A stretch of DNA of 39,359 nucleotides, taken from positions 1 to 39,359 of the forward strand of contig JAIPEF010000012.1 in the NCBI GenBank assembly GCA_021737265.1, written 5' to 3'. Source of the stretch: Desulfocapsa sp. (GTDB taxonomy: Bacteria; Desulfobacterota; Desulfobulbia; Desulfobulbales; Desulfocapsaceae). A model generated the notes under the pieces. The model was given only the letters and a program-made list of their open reading frames with translations, had not been told where the DNA came from and ran no database searches. Below are positions 8,288-17,500 of the stretch, one piece after another. The translations under genes were made by a program, and so were the position numbers. Every line of letters begins with the position of its first letter. Position 1 is the stretch's first letter.

Positions 8288-9469
8288 ATGCAGCGACTCT
8301 CTTCCCCTTTTCTTCTGCTTGCCACTCTGTTTCTCCTCCTGCACGGCTGTGCCAAAGCCTCCCTTGACAAGGTAGGAGACAACGACCTTCCCTCGTTTAC
8401 TGATGAGATGGGACTTGACAATTTACTTACCGGTGCTGTCCGCCATCTTCACTACCTGAACAAACTCCCGAATGATTCTTCTTTCACTCTGGGCTCAGAC
8501 ACCTATCCTGTCTCCTGGATGCGGGAATCCATGGACTCCTTCATTGACATCCTGAAGCAGGATCCAAACCCGGAGGAACTGGCTCGTATCGTGCGTGAGA
8601 ACTACACAGTCTACCAGGCAGGTGGAAGAAAAGACTCACCCAAGGGGGAAATGCTGATCACCGGATACTACGAACCGTTGCTCTTGGGAAGCCTGACAAA
8701 AGAGGGTGATTTTCTCTATCCACTGTACAGCCCGCCCCCAACACTTATTCAGATACAAGACCCAAGCAGCGGCAAAACACTTTTCAAACGCAAAAACAAT
8801 AAGGGACAACTAGTCCCCTATTGGACACGCAAAGAGATCAAGGAAAAAAATATTGCTGCCGGAAATGAACTGGTTTACCTGGATAACCCTGTGGATGCAT
8901 TTATCCTCCAAGTTCAGGGTTCCGGCAAAATCCAACTGACAGATGGTTCCATCCGTTCCATTCATTATGCCGCATCCAATGGCCTTGAATATTTTTCCAT
9001 TGGCAAACTCCTGGTGGACCAGGGAAAGATGACCCTGGAAGAAGCATCCATCCCCAGCATCCGTAAGTATCTGCGTGAGCACCCGGATGAAGAGGAAGAG
9101 ATCCTAAATCATAACATCAAATTTATCTTCTTCCACTGGGCAACTGAGACCTCTCCCTTGGGCAGCCTCGGTGAACCGCTCACTGCCGGCCGTTCTCTTG
9201 CTGTGGATCCGGATGTCCTGCCCCAGGAGGCCCTGGCGTTCCTCGTCAGTCGCAAACCGGTTCTCAATGACGCTGGAGACATCACTGCATGGGTTCCCAT
9301 GCAGCGCTTCGTTTTTCCGCAGGATAGTGGTTCCGCAATCCTCGGCAGCGGTCGTGCTGATCTTTTCTGGGGAAATGGAGACTATGCCAGAAAGGCGGCG
9401 GGTAGCATGAAGGAAAAGGGAACGCTCTACTTTCTGGTGAAAAACAGTTTTGAAGAACAGGAAAAATGA
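8288..9469 (+). CDS. mltA: Membrane-bound lytic murein transglycosylase A (MltA), lipoprotein
   Basis: 393 aa; lipobox LLHGC; MltA/3D motifs (GYYEPLL, YLDNPVDAFILQVQGSGKIQLTDGS, AGRSLAVDPDVLP, DLFWGNG). Confidence 0.93.
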   Translation: MQRLSSPFLLLATLFLLLHGCAKASLDKVGDNDLPSFTDEMGLDNLLTGAVRHLHYLNKLPNDSSFTLGSDTYPVSWMRESMDSFIDILKQDPNPEELARIVRENYTVYQAGGRKDSPKGEMLITGYYEPLLLGSLTKEGDFLYPLYSPPPTLIQIQDPSSGKTLFKRKNNKGQLVPYWTRKEIKEKNIAAGNELVYLDNPVDAFILQVQGSGKIQLTDGSIRSIHYAASNGLEYFSIGKLLVDQGKMTLEEASIPSIRKYLREHPDEEEEILNHNIKFIFFHWATETSPLGSLGEPLTAGRSLAVDPDVLPQEALAFLVSRKPVLNDAGDITAWVPMQRFVFPQDSGSAILGSGRADLFWGNGDYARKAAGSMKEKGTLYFLVKNSFEEQEK

Positions 9470-10125
9470 GTACAGCAGGGAGTTGGCGAAAAAACTCGGA
9501 GGTTTTTGATGAACGGGCAAGGGAATATGACAGCTGGTTTGACGACAGCCTGCTTTTTGCCATAGAAACAGCGGCTATTCGTGCCCTCCCTATCCATCTT
9601 CGGGAACCGGCTCTTGAGATTGGCGTGGGCCCCGGACGTTTTGGTGAGGCTCTGGATTCAGGGTTTGGTATTGACCCGGCCATGGCCCCCCTCCAGATTG
9701 CCGCAACCAGAGGTATTGCCGTCTGTCAGGCAATTGGTGAAGCACTCCCTTTTGCCGGCAGATCTTACGCCAGGGTCTCCATATTCTTTACCCTCTGTTT
9801 TGTTCAGGATCCTGCAAAAGTCCTTGCTGAGGCCCATCGTGTGCTGCAGGAGAGCGGTCATTTGATTCTTGGCTTTGTCCCGTCAACAGGCAAGTGGGGA
9901 GCAACTTTGCAGCAGAAAAAAGAATCCGGCCATCTTTTTTATGAGCATGCCCGTTTTTTTTCCATTAAAGATATCAATGCGCTGCTGGCAGACCAGGGAT
10001 TCACTGTCAGCTCCGCTGTTTCCAGTCTCTACCAGGATCCCGGAGAAGTGACGCAACAGGAAGCAGCGCAAGCCGGTATGGACGAAAAGGCCGGCTTTGT
10101 AGCACTTGCCGCCATAAAAAATTAA
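9466..10125 (+). CDS. Class I SAM-dependent methyltransferase
   Basis: 219 aa; ALEIGVGPGRFG SAM-binding motif, EAHRVLQESGHLILGF. Overlaps mltA by 4 bp. Confidence 0.85.
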   Translation: MSTAGSWRKNSEVFDERAREYDSWFDDSLLFAIETAAIRALPIHLREPALEIGVGPGRFGEALDSGFGIDPAMAPLQIAATRGIAVCQAIGEALPFAGRSYARVSIFFTLCFVQDPAKVLAEAHRVLQESGHLILGFVPSTGKWGATLQQKKESGHLFYEHARFFSIKDINALLADQGFTVSSAVSSLYQDPGEVTQQEAAQAGMDEKAGFVALAAIKN

Positions 10126-10188
10126 TGATTGTGAACAAGAACAGGCAGCCGGATATCCTGTCTGCCATCATTCATTCAGGAGGTTTCC

Positions 10189-10542
10189 ATGAAATTCACT
10201 CTTCTTCTCTCCAGCCTGCTCATGCTGACCTTGGTCTCTTCTCATGGGTATGCATCTGACCCATACAAAGTTGTCTTTGAAACCACGGACTGCAGTGGCA
10301 AAACCGGTTTTGCCACCGTGGGACCCGATGAAATCTATAAGGTGGCAGACGGTGACTGCAGCCACCCCCAGCACCCCGGGCAGAAACTCAAACAGCTGCT
10401 TGTTCATGATGGCAGTGGAAGCTATAAGGTCTACACCCTCAGCCAGGAAGAGGCCAAAAACGTGATGCTCGACGTGAAAGAGTATATGCGGTCCCGCAAA
10501 GGCGTTTTGGATCGATCTGAATCAGTTATCATCAGTCATTAA
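10189..10542 (+). CDS. Small predicted secreted protein of unknown function
   Basis: 117 aa with signal peptide (MKFTLLLSSLLMLTLVSSHGYAS) and AGGAGG RBS upstream; no family recognised. Confidence 0.7.
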   Translation: MKFTLLLSSLLMLTLVSSHGYASDPYKVVFETTDCSGKTGFATVGPDEIYKVADGDCSHPQHPGQKLKQLLVHDGSGSYKVYTLSQEEAKNVMLDVKEYMRSRKGVLDRSESVIISH

Positions 10543-10555
10543 TTCCTCCACAAAA

Positions 10556-10589
10556 AAAGGGGCCTTGGAATTTCTTCCAAAGCCCCTTT
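10556..10589. terminator. Bidirectional terminator between convergent genes
   Basis: AAAGGGGCCTTGGAA-tttc-TTCCAAAGCCCCTTT (15-bp stem, one mismatch), A-run on the left and T-run on the right. Confidence 0.85.
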
Positions 10590-10615
10590 CGTTTCATACG
10601 GTTTAAACAACCTTG

Positions 10616-11569
10616 TTAACGATCCATGGTAAAGACCGACATTCCCTTCTGTATGGCGCCACCACCTGTAACCGGTGTAGCATAGGCTATCTTTTCCTTT
10701 ACCTTGGTAACCTTGATGCTTCCGACCTGGGTCATTTCCGAATCAAGAACCTCTCCAGTGTCCGGGTCCACCAACTCATCGACGGCTCCGACCTTAAACT
10801 CCCTGCCCTCGGCCACGCCTTCACGACTTCCACGATTGATAATAACCTTTCCATCTTTGACCATGACAACCGAACCTTCCCAGGGAATTCCCTCCAGTTG
10901 GTCTATGAGAAACATAACGGCCTGCCCAACTGCGTCTTCCATGGCCTTGCCAACGTTGTCTTTCTGTGCACCACCGAAATTTCCTCCAAGACCACCGAGG
11001 TCGCTTCCGTGATAGCCGACGGTAAATCCTTTCTTACCGGAGGTACCAATCACATCCGTGGAGGCCTTCACCTGTCCTGTTTCCGAATCAACCAGATAGA
11101 TGGTGACATTCATTTCAGCTTTTCCTGCAGAACCGCCAATACTAAAGCCCTGAAAGCTTAATCCACCACCACCACTTCCGGTATCGTCCTGGACGTGGGT
11201 TATGGAACCACGCACTAAAAGCTGTGCCGGGGTCATTCTTCCAATCTTCGCGGTCTTCTTCCCTTGAGCGGTACGCCCGGAAGCCGCAAAATCCTGTTCA
11301 TCCATGGCAGCCTGGCGCATCTCACCATCTCCAAGGACGATAAACCAGCCGGATTCATGAAGGAGATTGGTCATAACCGTCTGCATCCCATCCCCCACAC
11401 TCCAACGGCCTTGCCAACCTGCTTCATTCTTAAACTTGGTGACGGTAATGGAGTATCTCAGGTTCCCTTCAGGGGGGGCCGGGATGGTATTCTCCGCTGC
11501 AACCCAACTCACCGGCAAAAATATAGCAAATGCAAAACACAATCCAGCCAACATAGATGATCGACGCAT
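10616..11569 (-). CDS. CsgG/HfaB-family secreted protein
   Basis: ORF track starts at 11689, but ATG at 11569 (MRRSSMLAGLCFAFAIFLPVSWVAAENT) follows a GAGGG RBS and gives a signal peptide. CsgG-like layout: KFKNEAGW..., LLVRGSITH, IYLVDSETGQVKAS. The longer ORF runs into repeat copy C. Confidence 0.75.
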   Translation of the reverse strand: MRRSSMLAGLCFAFAIFLPVSWVAAENTIPAPPEGNLRYSITVTKFKNEAGWQGRWSVGDGMQTVMTNLLHESGWFIVLGDGEMRQAAMDEQDFAASGRTAQGKKTAKIGRMTPAQLLVRGSITHVQDDTGSGGGGLSFQGFSIGGSAGKAEMNVTIYLVDSETGQVKASTDVIGTSGKKGFTVGYHGSDLGGLGGNFGGAQKDNVGKAMEDAVGQAVMFLIDQLEGIPWEGSVVMVKDGKVIINRGSREGVAEGREFKVGAVDELVDPDTGEVLDSEMTQVGSIKVTKVKEKIAYATPVTGGGAIQKGMSVFTMDR

Positions 11570-11607
11570 AACAATTTCCCTCACTATTTTAATCCAATTA
11601 CAATCTG

Positions 11608-11688
11608 GTGTTACACCAAAAACCTCAAACCTAGGATGGCTAAGTAAAAGCTCCATATGCGAGGCGCGTATTTTTTTCGACGCCATCA
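11608..11688. repeat. Dispersed repeat family 3, copy C (short variant, reverse orientation)
   Basis: Reverse complement carries TGATGGCGTCG...TTAGCCATCCTAGGTTTGAGGTTTTT, shared with copy B. Confidence 0.82.
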
Positions 11689-11721
11689 ATTTTGAAAGTG
11701 TATCTAATTAACAGAAGCAAA

Positions 11722-13005
11722 TCAATAGAGTTTTTCAAACCTCTCCCAGAAATCAGGGAAAGATTTGGCAACACAGCCTTCTCCGGTAATCTGTACCCCT
11801 GCAACCCGAAGGCCTGTCACTGCGAAACTCATGGCCATCCGGTGATCTTTGTAGGTTTCAATCTCGGCTCCATGCAAACTCTTCCCTCCGTCTCCATGGA
11901 TCACCATAAAATCATCCCCTTCCTCTACCCTGGCTCCCATTTTTGCAAGCTCTGTGAGCGTGGCTGTCAGACGATCACATTCTTTAATGCGCAGGTGGGC
12001 AATATTGTTAATCACTGTTTTCCCGTGGGCAAAGGCCGCTACCACTGCGAGTGTCGGCACCACATCGGGCATGTCTCCCATGTCCACCGTGATCCCTTCA
12101 AGACGTTCCCTCCCTTGCAGGGTAATACCACCGCCATCACATGATATCTCACAGCCCATCCGGGCAAGGAGCGGAACCAGCCCCGCATCTCCCTGCAGTG
12201 ACGGCACCGGTACATTGGAGACGGTCACCCGGCCGCCGGTGATTGCTGCAGCAGCCCAGAAATAGGAGGCATTGGAGGCATCCCCTTCTATCTCATAGTC
12301 CATAGCCCGATATTTCCCCCGGGGAATGCTAAAGAAGGTGAAATCCTCGTTACATTCAGGGCTGACACCAAAATCAGACATCACGGACAAGGTCATAGCC
12401 ACATAGGGTTTTGACAGCACCTCACCCCTCACTTCAAGGGTGGTAGCCTCTCTTGCATAGGGAGCAACCAGGAGCAGAGAGGAGAGATACTGACTTGATT
12501 TCCCCTCGGGAAGCACGGTTGCACCTCCGGATAAGCCGTTACTGTTCAGTTGCAGAGGGGGACAGCCGGTTCCCCGCACTGATGTAATATCAACACCCCA
12601 GCCCTGGAGGGCCTCCATCAGTGGGCCTATTGGACGCTCACGCATGCGTTCTTCACCGTCAATACGAAAAGCACCCTGCCCGAGTGCTGCAACTGAGGTG
12701 AGAAAGCGGGTGGCAGTACCATTATTTCCAAGAAAAATCTCTCCTGCAGGCGTCTCAAGTATCCCACCACTGCCATGGACTATCCAGACATCTTCGCCTC
12801 GCTCAACCTTGATCCCCATCTGTTCCAGTGCCTTGGAGGTGTAACTGGTGTCTTCGCTTGCAAGGGGGCCAAGCAGTCTGCTTGTTCCATCGGCAAGGGC
12901 TGCAGCGATAAGCGCCCGCTGAGTCAGGCTTTTTGACCCGGGAACGGCTATGGTCACATCAACGCTTGTTACTGGTGTAATTTCTTTCATTTTCTTCACT
13001 TCCAC
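11722..13005 (-). CDS. aroA: 3-phosphoshikimate 1-carboxyvinyltransferase (EPSP synthase)
   Basis: 427 aa; PGSKSLTQRALIAAALADGTS, LGNNGTATRFL, RIKECDRL, DHRMAMSFAV. Confidence 0.96.
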   Translation of the reverse strand: MEVKKMKEITPVTSVDVTIAVPGSKSLTQRALIAAALADGTSRLLGPLASEDTSYTSKALEQMGIKVERGEDVWIVHGSGGILETPAGEIFLGNNGTATRFLTSVAALGQGAFRIDGEERMRERPIGPLMEALQGWGVDITSVRGTGCPPLQLNSNGLSGGATVLPEGKSSQYLSSLLLVAPYAREATTLEVRGEVLSKPYVAMTLSVMSDFGVSPECNEDFTFFSIPRGKYRAMDYEIEGDASNASYFWAAAAITGGRVTVSNVPVPSLQGDAGLVPLLARMGCEISCDGGGITLQGRERLEGITVDMGDMPDVVPTLAVVAAFAHGKTVINNIAHLRIKECDRLTATLTELAKMGARVEEGDDFMVIHGDGGKSLHGAEIETYKDHRMAMSFAVTGLRVAGVQITGEGCVAKSFPDFWERFEKLY

Positions 13006-13063
13006 GGTTCACTATTCCGTGTTCGATATGTCTTTTGTTCTTTTTTTCTTATACAGTTATCCT

Positions 13064-13879
13064 TCAGGTACCCAATGCCTCTGCAAGTGCCTTTCGCATA
13101 ACATTGACCGGCGCTGTCTCTCCTGTCCAAAGCTCAAACTGAGCAGCACCCTGATAGAGGAGCATCTCAAGGCCATTAATTATTTTACAACCGGCTGTTT
13201 CTGCCTCCTGCAACAGGCGAGTCTTCAGTGGAGCATAGACAATATCCATCACCACCTGGAAACGGGAGAGAATTGCCCGAGGTACAGGAGTCTTCTCGAA
13301 ATCCGGCTGCATCCCCACTGATGTCGCATTAATCAGGATATTTCCTGACAGCGTCTCAGCCTCTGTCAGGGATACCCATGAACAACCAAGTTCATCTGCC
13401 AGAGACCGGCCGCGGGATTCCGTCCGACTGCAGAGTACAAGGTTTGCCCCCCGTTCCAGGAGTCCAAAACCAATTGCCCGTGCAGACCCGCCTGCACCAA
13501 GGAGCACAACTTCAGCACCGTGAAGATCTCTTTCCTCTTCAAGTGCCCGGGTGGCACCCAGCCAGTCGGTGTTCATCCCAATCAGCTTGTCCCCTTTACG
13601 GGTGATCGTGTTCACTGCTCCGATCCGTATGGCCACGGAATCCACCTCATCAAGAAGAGACATTACATTTTCTTTATGGGGAATGGTCACACTTGCGCCT
13701 TGAATACCAAGGCCGCGAATACCGACGACAGCTGCCTCAATATCAGGGGCAGGAAACGGGAGATAGACACCGTTTATACCACTGGCAGCCAGGGCACCAT
13801 TGTGCATCGCCGGACTTAAAGAATGAGAAACCGGATTACCGATTATTCCATACAACACTGTCTTCCCGTTAATGCGCAT
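13064..13879 (-). CDS. aroE: Shikimate dehydrogenase
   Basis: 271 aa; GNPVSHSLSPAMHN, VTIPHKENVM, GAVNTI, NTDWLG, LLGAGGSARAIGFGL. Confidence 0.96.
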   Translation of the reverse strand: MRINGKTVLYGIIGNPVSHSLSPAMHNGALAASGINGVYLPFPAPDIEAAVVGIRGLGIQGASVTIPHKENVMSLLDEVDSVAIRIGAVNTITRKGDKLIGMNTDWLGATRALEEERDLHGAEVVLLGAGGSARAIGFGLLERGANLVLCSRTESRGRSLADELGCSWVSLTEAETLSGNILINATSVGMQPDFEKTPVPRAILSRFQVVMDIVYAPLKTRLLQEAETAGCKIINGLEMLLYQGAAQFELWTGETAPVNVMRKALAEALGT

Positions 13880-13882
13880 GGT

Positions 13883-14578
13883 CTACGGCCCCATCAATGA
13901 GTAGATTTCACGTAAGGCGGAGACTGTCAACTGTCCCGGAGCTGTTGCTTCGTTTGCACTTGCCGCACAGTAGGTCATATAGCCGCCAAGATCACAGGTG
14001 GCAACCCGGCTGATTACTCCAGGGCGGCCCATGCAGAAGGCAATCAAGGGGAAATCAAGCTGCTGAGCTACCTCCTGCAGCTGTAAGACTCTGAGCACAT
14101 CCCAATGGGAGTGGGCGGTGGTGATAATTTTTCCGATATCAGCACCCTTGTCCTGCATTAGGGCCATACTTCCCACAAGCTCTTCACGCGTCGGTGTCCC
14201 ATGAAAATTGTGCCGGGAGAGAATGAGTTGAGTCCTGCTCTGTTGCAGAGCTGTACGCATTTTCTGATGCGACTCATCAGGGGCAAGCAACTCAAGGTCA
14301 ACATATCCTGCGTTTTCAGCCACTGCCTCAAGCAGAGCTCCCATACGTGCGTCCTCACTTCCGGAAAAGTTTCCACCTTCCCACTGCGGTCGGTTGGTGA
14401 ACAGCAGTGGCCTGGACACAGCGTTTAAAAAAGGTGATATCGCCGGTACAACCAGACTGTCGAGGCGGATTTCCAGGACATCGGCCTGTGACGCCACAGA
14501 ATCGGCAACGGCCAGGGCGTCATCGATGGTCTCACGACCAATGGATACACAGATACGGGGCTGAGAGTTTGTTGTCAT
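13883..14578 (-). CDS. aroD: 3-dehydroquinate dehydratase, type I
   Basis: 231 aa; VLEIRLD, FTNRPQWEGG, YVDLEL, LILSRHNFHGTP, KIITTAH, GRPGVISRV. Confidence 0.92.
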   Translation of the reverse strand: MTTNSQPRICVSIGRETIDDALAVADSVASQADVLEIRLDSLVVPAISPFLNAVSRPLLFTNRPQWEGGNFSGSEDARMGALLEAVAENAGYVDLELLAPDESHQKMRTALQQSRTQLILSRHNFHGTPTREELVGSMALMQDKGADIGKIITTAHSHWDVLRVLQLQEVAQQLDFPLIAFCMGRPGVISRVATCDLGGYMTYCAASANEATAPGQLTVSALREIYSLMGP

Positions 14579-14592
14579 AGTACTTGTTCTGT

Positions 14593-14841
14593 TTACTTGT
14601 TCTGTTTCTGAGCTATTTTCAGGGCCCAGGCCACGAGCAGAGAAATGACAGTCAGGTCATCAAGGAAGCCAAAGCCCACAATCCAGTCGGGGACAAGATC
14701 AAAAGGAGAAAGAAGATACAAAATGGAAAACCCGAGAATGGCCTTCACCTTCCACGGGGTATCTCTTCGGAAAAGCAGTCGGGCCCAGGATTCTATCCGG
14801 TTCCATAAATGCATCTTCGCAGGCTCCATAGTTATCCTCAA
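14593..14841 (-). CDS. DUF1232 (YkvA-type) membrane protein
   Basis: 82 aa; YLLSPFDLVPDWIVGFGFLDDLTVI is a typical DUF1232 signature. Confidence 0.85.
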   Translation of the reverse strand: MRITMEPAKMHLWNRIESWARLLFRRDTPWKVKAILGFSILYLLSPFDLVPDWIVGFGFLDDLTVISLLVAWALKIAQKQNK

Positions 14842-15770
14842 GAAAGAATGAGTCCTCCGATCAGTTCCCGAATCGAGTCCATCTCCTGTTCGGCAACATA
14901 GCGGGCAAGACCGTCAACAGCCTCTTCACTTGCTCTGGGATTAACAAAATTTGCGGTACCAATCTGCACAGCCGTAGCTCCGGCCAGCATGAATTCCAAC
15001 ACATCTTCTGTGCTCTCAATACCACCAATCCCTATCACCGGGATAGACACCGCCTGTGCCACCTGATACACCATGCGCAGGGCAACGGGCTTAATAGCCG
15101 GACCGGAAAGACCGCCAATCACATTGGCAAGCTGTGGACGCCTGCTCCTGTGATCTATGGCCATACCGATAAGGGTATTGATAAGAGAGACCGCATCCGC
15201 ACCAGCATCTTCGACTGCACGGGCAATAAGAGTGATGTCTGTCACATTGGGAGAGAGCTTGACAATGACCGGCACCGAGCTGTTTTCTTTCACAGCCGTA
15301 GTAACGGAGGCTGCCATTTCCGGCACAGTACCGAAAGCCACTCCGCCTTTTTTCACATTGGGGCAGGAAATATTTACTTCAATTCCTGCAACACCTGGCA
15401 CACCATTGAGGCATTTGGCTATCTCCCTGTACTCATCGAGAGTGTCACCCAGGATATTGACCAGCACCGGGACATCGATTCCCTGCAGCGATTCCATCTT
15501 TTCAGAGATGAACCGTTCCACGCCAACATTCTCCAGACCAATTGCATTAAGCATACCACAGGATGTCTCAACAATCCGCGGCGGTGGATTTCCTGCACGC
15601 GGCTCTAGGGAGATCCCTTTAACCACAACGCCACCAAGTCGATTTAAATTAACATAGGGCTCAAACTCCCGGGCATATCCAAACGTTCCAGAGGCGGTCA
15701 TCACGGGATTTTTAAGATTCAAAGAACCAATGGAAACTCTAAGATCCACGTCCTTCATTTCACTTCCCAT
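14838..15770 (-). CDS. pyrD: Dihydroorotate dehydrogenase B, catalytic subunit
   Basis: 310 aa; LKNPVMTASGTFGY, GLENVG, EVNISCPNVKKGG, VKLSPNVTDI, GIGGIESTEDVLEFMLAGATAVQIGTA. Confidence 0.95.
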   Translation of the reverse strand: MGSEMKDVDLRVSIGSLNLKNPVMTASGTFGYAREFEPYVNLNRLGGVVVKGISLEPRAGNPPPRIVETSCGMLNAIGLENVGVERFISEKMESLQGIDVPVLVNILGDTLDEYREIAKCLNGVPGVAGIEVNISCPNVKKGGVAFGTVPEMAASVTTAVKENSSVPVIVKLSPNVTDITLIARAVEDAGADAVSLINTLIGMAIDHRSRRPQLANVIGGLSGPAIKPVALRMVYQVAQAVSIPVIGIGGIESTEDVLEFMLAGATAVQIGTANFVNPRASEEAVDGLARYVAEQEMDSIRELIGGLILS

Positions 15771-16540
15771 AGCAACTCCTTTGCATCAAATACCGGACCA
15801 TCTGAACAGGCATGACCATACCCCCCCTCTTCCAGTGGGACGATACAGCCAAGGCACGCGCCCATTCCACATGCCATAGCGGTCTCCATGGAAACCTGGC
15901 AACCATAGCCCCTGTCCTTACAAAAGAGATGGACCGCTGTCATCATCAGGTGGGGGCCGCAAACATAGGTCATGCAATCATCGCCGAGCCCCAGGTTCTT
16001 TAACACATCCGTGACCAAGCCATGATGGCCGAAAGAGCCGTCATCAGTGGCCGGGTGTACAGAAAGTCCCAGTTCTGCAAAATCGTCCACCAGGGGAGCC
16101 AGTTCTTCCCGATTTCTAGCACCTAACACCACAAGGGGTGGAGCTGAGCATTGACGGGCCATGGTTTTGCCGAGAAAAAGCAGTGGTGCGATTCCCATTC
16201 CGCCACCGACCAAACAGTTAGGGCCATTACTGTGGATACGGAAACCACTGCCCAGTGGCCCAAGAACTGACAAAGACTCACCTTCGCGACAGTGGGCAAG
16301 GAGAGCGGTTCCCCGGCCAACAACTTTGAACAGGATCTGAAAATACTTACCATTTGCGATCTGGGAAATAGAAAAAGGCCGACGCAGAAGCGGATCCTTA
16401 CCATTGCCGGTACGAATCATGACAAATTGTCCAGGTTTTGCAGTGGATACAATTCTGGATGATTCAAGAGTCAAGCGAATAATATCAGTGGTCAGACGCT
16501 CAATACGGATAATTTGTGTTTTTTCCTGGAATTGCGACAT
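15755..16540 (-). CDS. pyrK: Dihydroorotate dehydrogenase B, electron transfer subunit
   Basis: 261 aa; PGQFVMIR, LRRPFSI, LVGGGMGIAPLLFL, and 2Fe-2S region CGMGACLGC...HACSDGPVFDAKEL. Overlaps pyrD. Confidence 0.94.
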   Translation of the reverse strand: MSQFQEKTQIIRIERLTTDIIRLTLESSRIVSTAKPGQFVMIRTGNGKDPLLRRPFSISQIANGKYFQILFKVVGRGTALLAHCREGESLSVLGPLGSGFRIHSNGPNCLVGGGMGIAPLLFLGKTMARQCSAPPLVVLGARNREELAPLVDDFAELGLSVHPATDDGSFGHHGLVTDVLKNLGLGDDCMTYVCGPHLMMTAVHLFCKDRGYGCQVSMETAMACGMGACLGCIVPLEEGGYGHACSDGPVFDAKELLWEVK

Positions 16541-16698
16541 TGTTAAGGCTAGTATCTAAGGAACTAAATAGTTTTAAAAGTAAAAAAGAGGCAAGTAAGA
16601 GTGCCGGCTTCCTTCCCTTTCACCGGGGTTACCATTAAACTCAAATCGGCAATACTCCAACTGCAATAACCACCTCGTCATTCCAGTTATTAGTATAT

Positions 16699-17493
16699 AT
16701 GGATATTACAATATTTTACACTATCAGCGCTTTCTTTTTCGGAAGTATCGTCGGAAGTTTCCTTAACGTGGTCATTCTCCGTTTGCCAAACGAGGGTGAA
16801 TCCATTGTCTTTCCAGCCTCTCACTGTACCAGCTGCATGACTGATCTCCACTGGTATGAGAACATTCCCATTCTCAGTTTTCTTGTTCTTCGTGGCAGGT
16901 GCGGTCATTGCAAGGCAAAAATTTCCTTCCAGTACCCACTGGTAGAGTTGACCATGGGTCTACTTTCAGCTGCACTGGTGCAGAAGTTTGGTCTCAGCAT
17001 TGACACCGCCGGGTATTTTTTGTTCTGCGCTGCACTCCTGGCCATCATCTGGATAGACATCCGCCATCAAATTATTCCGGACGTGATTTCCCTCCCTGGC
17101 ATCATTGTCGGACTACTCTTTTCCCTGGTAAGCCCAACGCTGCACTGGAAGGCATCACTTTTCGGAATCCTTGCCGGTGGCGGGGTTCTGTATGCAATTG
17201 CCCTGCTCTATTTCCTCTGGCGCAAAGTGGATGGAATGGGAGGCGGTGACATAAAACTACTGGCCATGATCGGTGCCTTTCTCGGCTGGCAAGCCCTGCC
17301 TTTTGTGATCCTGGGAAGCTCATTGAGCGGTACTGTTGTTGGAGTCCTTGCCATGATCAAACAGAAAAAAGGCGGGCAGACACGGATTCCTTTCGGCCCT
17401 TTCCTTGCAATTGCTGCCCTTTCCTATCTCTTTTTCTCGGAGCAGATTCTCCAACTCTATCAACTCTACCTCAACTATGCTATCCCAGGTTAA
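16699..17493 (+). CDS. pilD: Prepilin peptidase (A24 family)
   Basis: 264 aa; GSIVGSFLNVVILRLP, CTSC...CGHC pair, IDIRHQIIPD and GMGGGDIKLLAMIGAFLGW catalytic Asp motifs. Confidence 0.94.
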   Translation: MDITIFYTISAFFFGSIVGSFLNVVILRLPNEGESIVFPASHCTSCMTDLHWYENIPILSFLVLRGRCGHCKAKISFQYPLVELTMGLLSAALVQKFGLSIDTAGYFLFCAALLAIIWIDIRHQIIPDVISLPGIIVGLLFSLVSPTLHWKASLFGILAGGGVLYAIALLYFLWRKVDGMGGGDIKLLAMIGAFLGWQALPFVILGSSLSGTVVGVLAMIKQKKGGQTRIPFGPFLAIAALSYLFFSEQILQLYQLYLNYAIPG

Positions 17494-17500
17494 GTTGCGG

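Noticed and set aside
10613-11161. 182-aa plus-strand ORF opposite the CsgG-like gene
   Set aside because: Antisense to a credible CDS with signal peptide and RBS; composition looks non-coding.
11570-11689. N-terminal 40-residue extension of the CsgG-like ORF
   Set aside because: Falls largely in repeat copy C; the internal ATG at 11569 has an RBS and gives a proper signal peptide.
15150-15657. 152-aa and 166-aa plus-strand ORFs opposite pyrD
   Set aside because: Shadow ORFs; pyrD is unambiguous on the minus strand.
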